From Oryzicola mucosus (GTDB lineage Bacteria; Pseudomonadota; Alphaproteobacteria; Rhizobiales; Rhizobiaceae): a DNA stretch of 64,000 nucleotides. A model generated the notes under the pieces. That model had not been told where the DNA came from and did no database searches. It was given only the letters and a program-made list of their open reading frames with translations. The DNA is taken from NCBI RefSeq assembly GCF_014534685.1, contig NZ_JACVVX010000002.1, positions 558,001-622,000 on the forward strand, written 5' to 3'. A program made the position numbers and the translations under genes. Shown one piece after another: positions 8,929 through 18,738 of the stretch. Every line of letters starts with the position of its first letter. Positions within the stretch are counted from its first letter, which is position 1.

Positions 8929-9500
8929 ACGACGCCTCCGGTACGCTCGTCGCGCCGCGCCCCAAGGGTCTTATCGATCCCAACACGGGCAAGCCGATCG
9001 GCTCCGACGATCCGTTCTTCGCTGATATCAACAGCGAATTGTCCGACAAGGGTTTTCTCGTCACCTCGACCGAAGCGCTGATCACCTGGGCGCGTACCGG
9101 CTCGCTGATGTATATGACCTTCGGTCTGGCTTGCTGCGCGGTGGAGATGATCCACTCGGCAATGCCGCGCTATGACAGCGAGCGCTTCGGCATCGCGCCG
9201 CGCGCATCCCCGCGCCAGTCCGACGTGATGATCGTCGCCGGCACGCTGACCAACAAGATGGCGCCTGCGCTGCGCAAGGTCTACGACCAGATGCCGGAGC
9301 CGCGCTACGTCATCTCGATGGGTTCCTGCGCCAATGGCGGCGGTTACTATCACTATTCCTATTCGGTGGTGCGCGGCTGCGATCGCGTCGTGCCGGTCGA
9401 TATCTATGTTCCGGGATGCCCGCCAAGCGCTGAGGCGCTGATGTACGGTCTGCTTCTGTTGCAGAAGAAGATCCGGCGCACCGGCACGATCGAACGTTAA
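8919..9500 (+). CDS. nuoB: NADH-quinone oxidoreductase subunit B
   Basis: NuoB carries cluster N2, the last iron-sulfur centre before quinone. The 193-residue product shows the N2 ligands: adjacent Cys72-Cys73 (GLACCAVEM), Cys137 (SMGSCANGG) and Cys167 (YVPGCPPS). The ATG at 8919 (MGLNDASG) overlaps the end of nuoA; an ATG seven codons upstream in frame is less likely by family length. nuoC follows after 19 bp. Confidence 0.97.
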   Translation: MGLNDASGTLVAPRPKGLIDPNTGKPIGSDDPFFADINSELSDKGFLVTSTEALITWARTGSLMYMTFGLACCAVEMIHSAMPRYDSERFGIAPRASPRQSDVMIVAGTLTNKMAPALRKVYDQMPEPRYVISMGSCANGGGYYHYSYSVVRGCDRVVPVDIYVPGCPPSAEALMYGLLLLQKKIRRTGTIER

Positions 9501-9519
9501 TGAGCGGGCGGTGATCTGA

Positions 9520-10122
9520 ATGAGCGAAGCTCTCAACGACCTGTCGGCCTATATCGCCGAGAAGATCGGCGTAGCCCTCGAGGAAAACGTCATCGCCTTC
9601 GGTGAACTGTCGATCACCGTGGCGAGCGGCGATTTGCTCAAGGTGGTGAACTTCCTGCGCAAGGATCCGCAGTGCCAGTTCATCTCGATCATTGATGTCT
9701 GCGGCGCGGACTACCCGCAGCGCAAGCGCCGTTTCGACGTGGTATATCATCTCTTGTCGCCGCGCCAGAACCAGCGCATCCGGATCAAGGTCGTGACCGA
9801 CGAGGATACGCCGGTTCCGTCGATCACCGGTATTTTCCCCGGTGCCGACTGGTTCGAGCGCGAGACCTACGACATGTATGGCGTGCTGTTTTCGGGCCAT
9901 CCCGATCTGCGGCGGATTTTGACCGACTACGGTTTCGAAGGCCACCCGTTGCGCAAGGACTTCCCGCTGACCGGTTTCGTCGAAGTCCGCTACGACGACG
10001 AAGCCAAGCGGGTCGTCTACGAGCCCGTTGAGCTGAAGCAGGAATTCCGCAATTTCGACTTCCTCTCGCCGTGGGAGGGGACGGAATATGTCCTTCCGGG
10101 CGATGAGAAGGCGAAGCAATAG
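9520..10122 (+). CDS. nuoC: NADH-quinone oxidoreductase subunit C
   Basis: NuoC (30-kDa subunit) is part of the connecting fragment that packs against NuoD near the quinone site. The 200-residue protein has the signature [20 protein letters not shown] and the following [12 protein letters not shown]. Its TAG stop (10120-10122) coincides with the first bases of a heptad-repeat element (10121-10590), so the last codons or the stop may have been altered by that insertion. In this operon nuoC and nuoD are separate genes, not the fused nuoCD of enterobacteria. Confidence 0.96.
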   Translation: MSEALNDLSAYIAEKIGVALEENVIAFGELSITVASGDLLKVVNFLRKDPQCQFISIIDVCGADYPQRKRRFDVVYHLLSPRQNQRIRIKVVTDEDTPVPSITGIFPGADWFERETYDMYGVLFSGHPDLRRILTDYGFEGHPLRKDFPLTGFVEVRYDDEAKRVVYEPVELKQEFRNFDFLSPWEGTEYVLPGDEKAKQ

Positions 10123-10590
10123 CGAATTGCGAATAGTGAGTAGCGAATTGGGAAAAAGGAGGTTGTAGAACGGCTATCATCAACTCCTACAGGGATTTGC
10201 TGGTTTGGAAGGCCGCCATGGAATTGGCTGTGGCCTGTTATTCGGTAACGAAGGCGTTTCCAAACAGCGAAGTCTACGGGATGACATCGCAGATCAGGCG
10301 ATCTGCCGCTTCGATAGCGGCCAATATCGCCGAAGGTCATGGCCGGGAAAACACCGGCGCGTTCATTCAGTTTCTTCGCATCGCGCAAGGGTCCCTCAAA
10401 GAGCTGGAAACGCATCTCTTACTTTCCGGACAAGTCGGTCTGTTAAGCGACACGGCATTGTCTCCCTTGCTTTCGAAGGCAGAGGATATCGGTAAGATGC
10501 TGCGTGCGATGATCCGGAGCTTGCAACAGAAAACGCCATGATAAACATGCTGCTTCTTCCCTATTCGCTATTCCCCATTCGCTATTCGCT
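10121..10590 (+). mobile_element. Heptad-repeat-flanked element with a four-helix-bundle ORF
   Basis: The 470-bp segment wedged between nuoC and nuoD is bounded by inverted arrays of 7-bp units. The left array (10121-10148) reads AGCGAAT, TGCGAAT, AGTGAGT, AGCGAAT. The right array (10563-10590) reads ATTCGCT, ATTCCCC, ATTCGCT, ATTCGCT, the reverse complement of the same unit. Between them lies one gene for a four-helix-bundle protein. No transposase is present. A related array pair without a gene lies at 27834-27928. That the unit is mobile is inferred from its position inside a conserved operon and its repeated boundary. Confidence 0.7.
10170..10541 (+). CDS. Four-helix-bundle (23S rRNA IVS / S23-like) protein
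   Basis: The product resembles the four-helix-bundle family first found in 23S rRNA intervening sequences and related to the Avd accessory protein of diversity-generating retroelements. Visible family features are SYRDLLVWKAAMELA, SQIRRSAASIAANIAEG and IAQGSLKELETHLLLS. There is no ATG, GTG or TTG at the expected site. A strong AAAGGAGG at 10155-10162 is followed after 7 nt by ACG GCT ATC ATC AAC TCC, which would give (M)AIINSYRDLLVW if ACG were ATG. I place the start at this ACG (123 residues). Otherwise the first usual start is TTG 10197 (114 residues) with no ribosome site. It may therefore be expressed weakly or be a start-loss allele. Confidence 0.68.
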   Translation, partial: TAIINSYRDLLVWKAAMELAVACYSVTKAFPNSEVYGMTSQIRRSAASIAANIAEGHGRENTGAFIQFLRIAQGSLKELETHLLLSGQVGLLSDTALSPLLSKAEDIGKMLRAMIRSLQQKTP

Positions 10591-10610
10591 CCATGCCGAA
10601 GGCACCTTCC

Positions 10611-11801
10611 ATGGCTGAAACCTCCGTCCGCAACTTCAACATCAACTTCGGCCCGCAACATCCTGCGGCGCACGGCGTTTTGCGCCTTGTGCTGGAGCTT
10701 GACGGCGAAGTCGTCGACCGCGTCGATCCGCATATCGGCCTGCTGCATCGCGGCACCGAGAAGCTGATGGAGGCCAAGACCTATCTGCAGGCCGTTCCCT
10801 ATCTCGACCGCCTCGACTACTGCGCGCCGATGAACCAGGAACACGCCTTCGCGCTGGGCGTCGAGCGCCTGCTCGGCGTCGAGGTGCCGCGCCGCGGCCA
10901 AATCATCCGCGTGCTTTATTCCGAAATCGGCCGCATCATGTCTCACATCCTGAATGTGACGACGCAGGCCATGGACGTGGGCGCGCTGACCCCTCCGCTT
11001 TGGGGTTTCATCGAGCGCGAAAAGCTGATGGTGTTCTATGAGCGCGCCTCCGGCTCGCGCATGCATGCCGCCTATTTCCGTCCGGGCGGTGTCCACCAGG
11101 ACCTGCCGGAACAGCTGGTCGAGGACATCGGCAAGTGGGTCGACCCGTTCCTGAAGTCGCTCGACGATCTCGACAATCTTCTGACCCCCAACCGCATCTT
11201 CAAGCAGCGCAATGCCGACATCGGCATCGTATCGCTGGAAGACGCCTGGGCCTGGGGCTTTTCGGGCGTGATGGTGCGTGGTTCGGGCGCCGCCTGGGAC
11301 CTGCGCAAGAGCCAGCCCTACGACTGCTATGCCGAGATGCAGTTCGACGTTCCGATCGGCAAGAATGGCGACTGCTACGACCGCTATCTGATCCGTATGG
11401 AGGAGATGCGCCAGTCCGCATACATCATGCGCCAGTGCGTCGAGCTGCTTCTGGGCAAGGACAAGATCGGCCCGGTCGCCAGCGTCGACGGCAAGGTCGT
11501 GCCGCCCAAGCGTGCCGCGATGAAGCGGTCGATGGAAGCGCTGATCCACCACTTCAAGCTCTACACCGAGGGCTACCACGTGCCCGCCGGTGAAGTTTAC
11601 GCCGCCGTCGAAGCCCCCAAGGGCGAGTTCGGCGTCTACATCGTGTCGGACGGCACCAACAAGCCGTATCGCTGCAAATTGCGGGCCCCTGGCTTCGCGC
11701 ATCTTCAAGCCATGGACTTCTTGTGCCGTGGCCACATGCTGGCCGACGTGACCGCCGTGCTCGGCTCCCTCGACATCGTGTTCGGTGAGGTGGATCGGTA
11801 A
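10611..11801 (+). CDS. nuoD: NADH-quinone oxidoreductase subunit D
   Basis: NuoD (49-kDa subunit) lines the quinone pocket with NuoB and is related to the large subunit of [NiFe]-hydrogenases. The 396-residue protein opens with [20 protein letters not shown], the conserved beta-hairpin whose histidines contact quinone, and contains [10 protein letters not shown] and [11 protein letters not shown]. Start ATG 10611 (MAETSVRNF) fits the family; an in-frame ATG at 10593, only 2 bp after the heptad element, would add MPKAPS. The normal nuoC-nuoD spacing and perhaps the original ribosome site were displaced by the element. Confidence 0.97.
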   Translation: MAETSVRNFNINFGPQHPAAHGVLRLVLELDGEVVDRVDPHIGLLHRGTEKLMEAKTYLQAVPYLDRLDYCAPMNQEHAFALGVERLLGVEVPRRGQIIRVLYSEIGRIMSHILNVTTQAMDVGALTPPLWGFIEREKLMVFYERASGSRMHAAYFRPGGVHQDLPEQLVEDIGKWVDPFLKSLDDLDNLLTPNRIFKQRNADIGIVSLEDAWAWGFSGVMVRGSGAAWDLRKSQPYDCYAEMQFDVPIGKNGDCYDRYLIRMEEMRQSAYIMRQCVELLLGKDKIGPVASVDGKVVPPKRAAMKRSMEALIHHFKLYTEGYHVPAGEVYAAVEAPKGEFGVYIVSDGTNKPYRCKLRAPGFAHLQAMDFLCRGHMLADVTAVLGSLDIVFGEVDR

Positions 11802-11803
11802 TT

Positions 11804-12175
11804 ATGAAGCTGGGCCTGGTGACAGCTTTGACGGCGATGTGTGCCACGCAGGCGATTGCGGCGGAGGCATTGCACGCGTCGAAGTATCTGACGTCGGCCG
11901 AGTTGCTTAAAGCCGGGTTCAAACTCATGGCTGAGGGCGATGTCCTCGTTCAGAGTTCTTTTAAGGTCGATCGTATGAAGGTAAGGGGCGAGTATTGTCT
12001 CCCCACCGATATAGTAGCATCGGTGCCGAGTTTTCCGGCGATGGAAGGCTGCGGTGTCCACTGGACATCGGATCGGTACGAGGGGTTCGTTCGTCTCGTT
12101 CACGGTGATGTAGAAGTTGTATGTATTCTGGATCGACCAGAGCGGTGTTACCGCGCTGACCGCCTCCAAAACTAA
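11804..12175 (+). CDS. Small predicted secreted protein between nuoD and nuoE
   Basis: I do not recognise this 123-residue protein. It begins MKLGLVTALTAMCATQAIAA, a good Sec signal peptide with likely cleavage after AIAA, so the mature part (about 103 residues, three cysteines) would be periplasmic. The motif CILDRPERCYRADRL lies near the C-terminus. It starts 2 bp after the nuoD stop and would be co-transcribed with nuo. Base composition looks lower in GC than the neighbouring nuo genes, which suggests a later arrival. No complex I subunit or assembly factor known to me matches it. Confidence 0.7.
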   Translation: MKLGLVTALTAMCATQAIAAEALHASKYLTSAELLKAGFKLMAEGDVLVQSSFKVDRMKVRGEYCLPTDIVASVPSFPAMEGCGVHWTSDRYEGFVRLVHGDVEVVCILDRPERCYRADRLQN

Positions 12176-12196
12176 AAGACAAGCGAAGCGAGAATC

Positions 12197-13129
12197 ATGA
12201 GTGTCCGCCGCCTAGCAGAAGCCAGTGTCCAGCCAGCCTCCTTCGCGTTCAGCGAAGAGAATGTCGCCTGGGCGCAGCATACCATCCGGAAATATCCAGA
12301 GGGACGCCAGCAATCGGCTGTCATCCCGCTGTTGATGCGCGCGCAGGAACAGGACGGCTGGGTCACCAAGTCGGCCATCGAGCACGTCGCCGATATGCTC
12401 GACATGCCCTATATCCGCGTGCTCGAAGTCGCGACCTTCTACACCCAGTTCCAGCTCAAGCCGGTCGGCACGCGCGCCCACGTCCAGGTCTGCGGCACCA
12501 CGCCGTGCCAGTTGCGCGGCTCGGAAGCGCTGATGGATGTCTGCCGCAGCAAGATCCATCACGATCAGTTCCACACCAATGCCGACGGTACGCTGTCGTG
12601 GGAAGAGGTCGAGTGCCTCGGCGCCTGCGTGAATGCGCCGATGGTCATGGTGTTCAAGGACACCTATGAGGATCTGACGCCGGAACGCCTGGCCGAGATC
12701 ATCGATCTGTTCGAGGCCGGAAAGGGCGATCAGGTCACGCCGGGTCCGCAGAACGGCCGCTTCTTTGCCGCTCCCATCTCCGGCTTCACATCCCTGAGCG
12801 ACGAAACCAACGTTCTCAAGGAGACGCGCGACCGGCAGGCCAAGGCAGCCGCCGGTGCGGGTTCTGCCGAACCCGAGGTTGCGCCATCGAATGCCGGCAG
12901 GCCGAAGACGGATGCCGCCGAAACCAATCCGGCGATCAAGTCGCCATCCGAAGCCAAGGCGGTTCCCGCCGCCGAGACGGCTGCCAGCGTGGACGCGCCG
13001 AAAGAATCCAAGCACGAAGCCAACAAGACGTCGGCTGCGGTCGAAGGCGAGGCGCGTCAGCGCAAGTCGCCCGATACATCCGACGCCGAAGCCAAGCCGT
13101 CGCGTAAACCTGGCAAGAAGCCGGTCTGA
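12197..13129 (+). CDS. nuoE: NADH-quinone oxidoreductase subunit E with a long charged tail
   Basis: NuoE (24-kDa subunit) is a thioredoxin-like protein that holds [2Fe-2S] cluster N1a beside NuoF. The ligands are Cys99 and Cys104 (VCGTTPC) and Cys140 and Cys144 (ECLGAC). The conserved domain ends near residue 205; about 105 more residues follow that are rich in Ala, Glu, Lys, Pro and Ser (for example [18 protein letters not shown]) and look disordered. Similar tails are known to me in other alphaproteobacterial NuoE, some ending in a helix-hairpin-helix module; here such a module is encoded separately at 14458-15087. Confidence 0.95.
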   Translation: MSVRRLAEASVQPASFAFSEENVAWAQHTIRKYPEGRQQSAVIPLLMRAQEQDGWVTKSAIEHVADMLDMPYIRVLEVATFYTQFQLKPVGTRAHVQVCGTTPCQLRGSEALMDVCRSKIHHDQFHTNADGTLSWEEVECLGACVNAPMVMVFKDTYEDLTPERLAEIIDLFEAGKGDQVTPGPQNGRFFAAPISGFTSLSDETNVLKETRDRQAKAAAGAGSAEPEVAPSNAGRPKTDAAETNPAIKSPSEAKAVPAAETAASVDAPKESKHEANKTSAAVEGEARQRKSPDTSDAEAKPSRKPGKKPV

Positions 13130-13140
13130 GGAGCAACAGC

Positions 13141-14448
13141 ATGCTTGAAGACAAAGACCGCATCTTCACCAACATTTACGGCCGCTTCGACAAGTCGCTG
13201 GCGGGCGCGCAGCGGCGTGGCCTGTGGGACAACACAGCCGGGCTGATCGAAAAGGGCCGCGACTGGATCATCAACGAGATGAAGGCGTCCGGCCTGCGCG
13301 GGCGCGGCGGCGCTGGTTTCCCGACCGGCCTGAAATGGTCGTTCATGCCCAAGCCGGGCGCAGATGGCCGTCCGTCCTATCTCGTCGTCAATGCCGACGA
13401 ATCCGAGCCAGGCACCTGCAAGGATCGTGAAATCCTGCGCAACGACCCGCATACGCTGGTCGAGGGCTGCCTCGTCGCCGGCTTCGCCATGGGCGCGATT
13501 GCCGCCTATATCTATGTGCGCGGCGAATTCATCCGCGAACGCGAGGCGCTGCAGAAGGCCATCGACGAGGCTTATGACGCGGGCCTCATCGGCAAGAACA
13601 ACAAGAACGGCTACGATTTCGACATCTATGTCCATCACGGCGCCGGCGCCTATATCTGCGGCGAGGAAACCGCGCTGCTGGAAAGCCTGGAAGGCAAGAA
13701 GGGCCAGCCGCGCCTGAAGCCGCCATTCCCGGCCAATATGGGCCTCTATGGTTGCCCGACGACGGTCAACAACGTTGAATCCATCGCCGTTGCGCCGACC
13801 ATCCTGCGTCGCGGTGCGGCGTGGTTCTCCTCCATCGGCCGCCCCAACAATGTCGGCACCAAGCTGTTCATGCTGGTCGGCCATGTGAACACGCCCTGCA
13901 CCGTCGAGGAATCGATGGGCATCACCTTCCGCGAACTGGTGGAGAAGCATGGTGGCGGCATTCGCGGCGGCTGGGACAATCTTCTGGCCGTCATTCCCGG
14001 CGGGGCATCCTGCCCGGTCGTGAAGGCCGAGGACATCATCGACTGCCCGATGGATTTCGACGGCCTGCGCGAGCGCAAATCGTCCTTCGGCACGGCCGCC
14101 GTGATCGTCATGGACAAGTCGACCGACATCGTGAAGGCGATCGCGCGGCTCAGCTACTTCTTTAAGCATGAGAGCTGCGGCCAGTGCACGCCATGCCGCG
14201 AAGGCACCGGCTGGATGTGGCGCGTGATGGAGCGTCTGGTGCGTGGCGAGGCGCAGAAGCGCGAGATCGACATGCTGCTCGACGTGACCAAGCAGATCGA
14301 AGGCCATACCATCTGCGCCCTGGGCGACGCGGCCGCATGGCCTATCCAGGGCCTGATCCGCAACTTCCGTCCGGAAATCGAGCGCCGCATCGACGAATTC
14401 TCGCGCAACGCGCATCGCGCCGAGCCGATCATGGTCGCGGCGGAGTAG
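13141..14448 (+). CDS. nuoF: NADH-quinone oxidoreductase subunit F
   Basis: NuoF (51-kDa subunit) binds NADH and FMN and carries cluster N3, so electrons enter complex I here. The 435-residue protein shows the glycine-rich nucleotide site [16 protein letters not shown], the FMN-region block [37 protein letters not shown], and the N3 ligands in [12 protein letters not shown] near residue 345. The start lies 11 bp after nuoE with GAGGAGC upstream. Confidence 0.97.
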   Translation: MLEDKDRIFTNIYGRFDKSLAGAQRRGLWDNTAGLIEKGRDWIINEMKASGLRGRGGAGFPTGLKWSFMPKPGADGRPSYLVVNADESEPGTCKDREILRNDPHTLVEGCLVAGFAMGAIAAYIYVRGEFIREREALQKAIDEAYDAGLIGKNNKNGYDFDIYVHHGAGAYICGEETALLESLEGKKGQPRLKPPFPANMGLYGCPTTVNNVESIAVAPTILRRGAAWFSSIGRPNNVGTKLFMLVGHVNTPCTVEESMGITFRELVEKHGGGIRGGWDNLLAVIPGGASCPVVKAEDIIDCPMDFDGLRERKSSFGTAAVIVMDKSTDIVKAIARLSYFFKHESCGQCTPCREGTGWMWRVMERLVRGEAQKREIDMLLDVTKQIEGHTICALGDAAAWPIQGLIRNFRPEIERRIDEFSRNAHRAEPIMVAAE

Positions 14449-14457
14449 GGCAGACAC

Positions 14458-15087
14458 ATGACCGGCAAGACCCGTATCGGAATGACGCTGAAGGAAGAGG
14501 TCGCAGGCGCTGCGAACCTGATGGCGCATCCTTTCGCGGGTGCGGCTGCGATGACAGCGCTGGGCTTCGGCATGGCCGGACAGGCCATGGGCGTCTGGAT
14601 CGGCATGCTCGAAGGAGCGTCCGAAATGACGCGCCGGCTATCCAACCTGCAGCCTGCCGGACTGGCGAAGCCTGCTTCGGAAGAGCCCGCAAAGCCGGCC
14701 AAGGACACAGCCTCCGCGCAGTCCAAGGCGCGCGCTACCGTCAAGACCATGATGGACGACAGCCGCGCCGTTGCCGAACGCGTCGCGGCCCGGCGGCCGA
14801 AAGTCGCTGGCTCCGCCGCGGACGTTGTTGTGGCGGAACCGGTGGCGGCTTTCGTCCAGCCTCAGGCTCTGGAAAAGCCCGAAGCGCCGGACGATTTGAA
14901 AGCGATTTCGGGCATAGGTCCGAAGCTGGAGCAGGTTTTGAACGGCTTGGGAATATGGACCTACGCTCAGATCGCCGCGTGGTCCGAGGAAGAAATCGGC
15001 TGGGTGGACGAGCATCTGTCGTTCGGCGGACGCATCGGCCGGGACGATTGGACCGGTCAGGCGTCGAAGCTGGCAACCGGAAACTGA
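14458..15087 (+). CDS. Helix-hairpin-helix protein between nuoF and nuoG
   Basis: This 209-residue protein has an N-terminal part with a hydrophobic, Gly/Ala/Met-rich segment (GAAAMTALGFGMAGQAMG), a charged middle, and a C-terminal domain of about 55 residues with the HhH pattern DLKAISGIGPKLEQVLNGLG followed by IWTYAQIAAW and HLSFGGRIGRDDW. That domain matches the 'predicted flap endonuclease-1-like' module that in related bacteria is fused to NuoE or encoded near nuo genes. DNA binding is not established, and an accessory role in complex I is equally possible. It follows nuoF by 9 bp. Confidence 0.78.
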   Translation: MTGKTRIGMTLKEEVAGAANLMAHPFAGAAAMTALGFGMAGQAMGVWIGMLEGASEMTRRLSNLQPAGLAKPASEEPAKPAKDTASAQSKARATVKTMMDDSRAVAERVAARRPKVAGSAADVVVAEPVAAFVQPQALEKPEAPDDLKAISGIGPKLEQVLNGLGIWTYAQIAAWSEEEIGWVDEHLSFGGRIGRDDWTGQASKLATGN

Positions 15088-15106
15088 GACGGGAAAGGAG
15101 GCTGCG

Positions 15107-15418
15107 ATGGAACTTCACAATGCGCGCGACGTGCTCGATGTTCGCAACGCGGTCGTTGCAAACTCCGTGTTCGACGACGTGAACCTTTCAAATACGCGTT
15201 TCAACAACGTCAATCTCTCCGCTTCTCACGTCGAGGCCGCAAACCTCAGCAATTCGAAAGTGGAAAACGTAAATCTTTCCAATGTGTTGTTCTCAAACGT
15301 CAATATGAGCAACGTCAAGATAGTGAATGCCCAGACAGCGGGCATGATGATCAACGGCATCAGCGTCCAGGACCTGATGCAGGCATACGAAGCGGCAAGC
15401 CGCTCCGGGGGCGAGTGA
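15107..15418 (+). CDS. Asn-rich pentapeptide-repeat protein between nuoF and nuoG
   Basis: Residues about 17-75 of this 103-residue protein repeat every five residues with Leu, Val or Phe at the central position ([41 protein letters not shown]). This is the A(D/N)LXX pattern of a right-handed quadrilateral beta-helix, with Asn/Ser where Asp is usual. Such folds can mimic DNA or act as scaffolds. Good ribosome site (GGAAAGGAGG). Its TGA stop overlaps the nuoG ATG, so translation of nuoG is probably coupled to it. Function unknown; the position suggests a complex I-associated role. Confidence 0.75.
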   Translation: MELHNARDVLDVRNAVVANSVFDDVNLSNTRFNNVNLSASHVEAANLSNSKVENVNLSNVLFSNVNMSNVKIVNAQTAGMMINGISVQDLMQAYEAASRSGGE

Positions 15419-17490
15419 TGGCAAAGCTAAAGGTCGACGGGAAAGAGATCGAGGTACCCGACCACTTCACGCTGCTTCAGGCAGCGGAGGAAGCGGGTGC
15501 GGAAGTGCCGCGTTTCTGCTTCCATGAGAGGCTGTCGATCGCCGGCAATTGCCGCATGTGCCTTGTCGAGGTGAAGGGCGGACCGCCCAAGCCGGCAGCA
15601 TCCTGCGCGATGGGCGTACGCGACCTGCGTCCTGGCCCGAATGGCGAGGCGCCGGAAATCTTCACAAACACGCCGATGGTCAAGAAGGCCCGCGAAGGCG
15701 TGATGGAATTTCTTCTGATCAACCATCCGCTCGACTGCCCGATCTGCGATCAGGGCGGCGAATGCGACCTCCAGGACCAGGCCATGGCCTTCGGCATGGA
15801 CGGTTCGCGCTACAAGGAAAACAAGCGCGCGGTCGAAGACAAATATGTCGGCCCGCTGGTCAAGACGATCATGAACCGCTGCATCCATTGCACGCGGTGC
15901 GTTCGCTTCACCACCGAGGTTGCCGGCATCTCCGAACTCGGCCTGATCGGTCGTGGCGAAGACGCGGAGATCACCACCTATCTCGAACAGGCGATGACGT
16001 CGGAACTGCAGGGCAATGTCATCGATCTCTGCCCGGTCGGCGCGCTGACCTCCAAGCCCTACGCCTTCCAGGCGCGTCCGTGGGAACTGACCAAGACAGA
16101 ATCCATCGACGTGATGGATGCGGTCGGTTCGGCGATTCGCGTCGACAGCCGTGGCCGCGAAGTGATGCGCGTCATGCCGCGCGTCAACGAGCAGGTGAAC
16201 GAGGAGTGGATTTCCGACAAGACCCGCTTCATCTGGGACGGTCTGCGCACGCAGCGCCTCGACAGGCCCTATGTGCGCCGTGACGGCAAGCTGCGCCCGG
16301 CAAGCTGGGCGGAAGCCTTCGCCGCGATCAAGGACAAGGTCGCCGCCGCATCCGCAGACAGGATCGGCGCGATTGCCGGCGATCTCGCCGCCGTGGAAGA
16401 GATGTATGCGCTCAAGCTGTTGCTGGGCTCGCTCGGTTCGAAGAACATCGATTGCCGCCAGGACGGCACGGCGCTGCATCCGTCGTTCGGCCGCTCCAGC
16501 TATATCTTCAACCCGACCATTGAAGGCATCGAGCATGCCGACGCGGTGCTGATCATCGGCTCCAACCCGCGTTTTGAGGCTTCGGTGCTCAATGCCCGCA
16601 TTCGCAAGCGCTGGCGGCAGGGTAACCTGCCGGTCGGCGTGATCGGCAATATCGGCGATCTGCGCTACGGCTACGAACAGCTTGGCGCGGGCGCGGATAC
16701 GCTGAGCGAACTGGCGGCCGGCAACGGCTCGTTCTTCGAAACGCTGAACAACGCCAAGAACCCGCTGATCATCGTCGGGCAGGGGGCTCTCGTCGGCGGT
16801 GCCGGCGTGCTCGGTCTGGCCGCCAAGCTGGCGCAGGCGGTCGGTGCGGTGTCCGATGCGTGGAACGGTTTTGCGGTGCTGCACACGGCTGCTGCCCGCG
16901 TCGGCGGTCTCGATCTCGGCTTTGTGCCGGGAGAGGGCGGCAAGGACGTCGCCGGCATGGTTGCCGACAGCGATGTGCTGTTTCTGCTCGGCGCCGACGA
17001 GCTGGAGCTTTCCGCTTCCAACGCCTTCGTTGTCTATATCGGAACGCATGGCGATGCCGGCGCGCATCGCGCCGACGTCATCCTGCCCGCCGCGGCCTAC
17101 ACCGAAAAGTCCGGCACCTATGTCAATACCGAGGGCCGCGTCCAGCAGACCGCCCGCGCCGGCTTCGCGCCTGGCGATGCGCGTGAGGACTGGGCGATCC
17201 TGCGCGCTCTTTCAGACGTGCTGGGCCACAAGCTGCCCTTCGATTCGCTTGCGCAGTTGCGCGGCAAGCTCTATGCCGACCATCCGCACTTCGCCCGCAT
17301 CGACGAGATCGAGGCAGGCGTCGCGGGCGATCTCGAAAACGTCGCCCAGCTTGGCGGCACTCTCAACAAGGGCGCCTTCGTCTCGACGGTGAAGGACTTC
17401 TACCTGACCAATCCGATCGCGCGAGCATCCGCGGTCATGGCCGAGTGTTCCGCACTCGCCAAGGGCGGCTTCAAGCAGGCGGCGGAGTAA
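15418..17490 (+). CDS. nuoG: NADH-quinone oxidoreductase subunit G
   Basis: NuoG (75-kDa subunit) forms much of the electron wire of the peripheral arm. The 690-residue protein has an N-terminal [2Fe-2S] ferredoxin domain (Cys34, Cys45, Cys48 in [15 protein letters not shown]), the His/Cys-ligated N5 region, the [4Fe-4S] N4 region around [12 protein letters not shown], and a molybdopterin-oxidoreductase-like C-terminal half without molybdenum function. ATG 15418 overlaps the stop of the preceding gene; GTG 15415 is in frame but would only add one residue. Confidence 0.97.
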   Translation: MAKLKVDGKEIEVPDHFTLLQAAEEAGAEVPRFCFHERLSIAGNCRMCLVEVKGGPPKPAASCAMGVRDLRPGPNGEAPEIFTNTPMVKKAREGVMEFLLINHPLDCPICDQGGECDLQDQAMAFGMDGSRYKENKRAVEDKYVGPLVKTIMNRCIHCTRCVRFTTEVAGISELGLIGRGEDAEITTYLEQAMTSELQGNVIDLCPVGALTSKPYAFQARPWELTKTESIDVMDAVGSAIRVDSRGREVMRVMPRVNEQVNEEWISDKTRFIWDGLRTQRLDRPYVRRDGKLRPASWAEAFAAIKDKVAAASADRIGAIAGDLAAVEEMYALKLLLGSLGSKNIDCRQDGTALHPSFGRSSYIFNPTIEGIEHADAVLIIGSNPRFEASVLNARIRKRWRQGNLPVGVIGNIGDLRYGYEQLGAGADTLSELAAGNGSFFETLNNAKNPLIIVGQGALVGGAGVLGLAAKLAQAVGAVSDAWNGFAVLHTAAARVGGLDLGFVPGEGGKDVAGMVADSDVLFLLGADELELSASNAFVVYIGTHGDAGAHRADVILPAAAYTEKSGTYVNTEGRVQQTARAGFAPGDAREDWAILRALSDVLGHKLPFDSLAQLRGKLYADHPHFARIDEIEAGVAGDLENVAQLGGTLNKGAFVSTVKDFYLTNPIARASAVMAECSALAKGGFKQAAE

Positions 17491-17498
17491 GGGCGGCA

Positions 17499-18545
17499 AT
17501 GGACGACAGTTTCTTCTCATTCTACGTGCTGCCCGCGCTGATCGTGCTGCTCAAGTCGGTCGTGCTGATCGTCGTGCTCTTGGTCTTCATCGCGTTCCTG
17601 CTCTACGCGGATCGCAAGGTGTGGGCCGCCGTGCAACTGCGTCGCGGACCGAACGTCGTCGGCCCCTTCGGCCTGCTGCAGTCCTTCGCCGATCTTCTGA
17701 AGTTCGTCTTCAAGGAACCGGTCATCCCATCCGGCGCCAACAAGGGCGTGTTCCTGCTTGCGCCTCTGGTTTCGGCTGTTCTGGCCATCGCCACATGGGC
17801 TGTCATCCCGGTCAACGAGGGCTGGGCCATTGCCAACATCAATGTCGGCATCCTCTATGTCTTCGCCATCTCCTCGCTCGAGGTCTATGGCGTCATCATG
17901 GGCGGCTGGGCGTCGAACTCGAAATATCCGTTCCTCGGCGCGCTGCGTTCGGCCGCGCAGATGGTGTCTTACGAAGTCTCCATCGGCTTCGTCATCGTCA
18001 CCGTCCTGCTTTGCGTCGGCTCGCTCAACCTGACCGACATCGTCTTGTCGCAGCGCGACGGTCTCGGCACCATGATGGGCCTGCCCAACTCGTTCCTCGA
18101 CTGGCACTGGCTGGCGCTGTTCCCGATGTTCGTCATCTTCTTCATCTCGGCGCTGGCCGAGACGAACCGTCCGCCCTTCGATCTGGTGGAAGCCGAGTCG
18201 GAGCTGGTCGCCGGCCACATGATCGAATATTCGTCGACGCCGTTCCTGCTGTTCTTCCTCGGCGAATATGTTGCGATCGTTCTGATGTGTGCGCTCATGG
18301 CGCTGCTCTTCATGGGTGGCTGGCTGCCCCCGTTCGACTTCGCGCCGTTCACCTGGGTTCCCGGCATCGTCTGGTTCGTGTTGAAGGTGTGCCTCGGCTT
18401 CTTCATGTTCTCGATCGTCAAATCCTTCGTGCCGCGCTACCGCTACGACCAGCTCATGCGTCTGGGCTGGAAGGTATTCCTGCCGATCTCGCTGTTCATG
18501 GTTGTGGCGACCGCCGCCTTCCTGAAGATCACGGGTCTGGCATGA
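17499..18545 (+). CDS. nuoH: NADH-quinone oxidoreductase subunit H
   Basis: NuoH is the eight-helix membrane subunit that forms the quinone entry tunnel and connects to the proton path. The 348-residue protein contains family blocks [35 protein letters not shown] and [20 protein letters not shown], the last with the acidic residues of the E-channel. ATG 17499 lies 8 bp after the nuoG stop. The stop overlaps the next small ORF. Confidence 0.97.
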   Translation: MDDSFFSFYVLPALIVLLKSVVLIVVLLVFIAFLLYADRKVWAAVQLRRGPNVVGPFGLLQSFADLLKFVFKEPVIPSGANKGVFLLAPLVSAVLAIATWAVIPVNEGWAIANINVGILYVFAISSLEVYGVIMGGWASNSKYPFLGALRSAAQMVSYEVSIGFVIVTVLLCVGSLNLTDIVLSQRDGLGTMMGLPNSFLDWHWLALFPMFVIFFISALAETNRPPFDLVEAESELVAGHMIEYSSTPFLLFFLGEYVAIVLMCALMALLFMGGWLPPFDFAPFTWVPGIVWFVLKVCLGFFMFSIVKSFVPRYRYDQLMRLGWKVFLPISLFMVVATAAFLKITGLA

Positions 18546-18736
18546 TGACCGCACGTCTCATCGGCGCTTCGATCGGGCTTGTCATCGCGGTGGTGGACTT
18601 CGCCCTGCTGCGCCTGCTTGCAAGCCGCGTCGATCTGCCCGAGACGAAGCGGGTTTTGAAGATAACGGGAATCAGTCAGTTCGTGCTGCTTCCCATCGTG
18701 GGGTGGTTCGTCGCCCCTCTGTTTGCTGGAGAGTGA
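18542..18736 (+). CDS. 64-residue two-helix membrane protein between nuoH and nuoI
   Basis: The product has two likely membrane helices ([20 protein letters not shown] and [20 protein letters not shown]) joined by a short charged loop ([14 protein letters not shown]). Its ATG overlaps the nuoH TGA and its stop is 2 bp before the nuoI ATG, with GGAG near its 3' end serving nuoI, so it is well placed to be translated. I know no family. It may be an uncharacterised supernumerary subunit or assembly helper of complex I; that is inference from position only. Confidence 0.7.
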   Translation: MMTARLIGASIGLVIAVVDFALLRLLASRVDLPETKRVLKITGISQFVLLPIVGWFVAPLFAGE

Positions 18737-18738
18737 CC

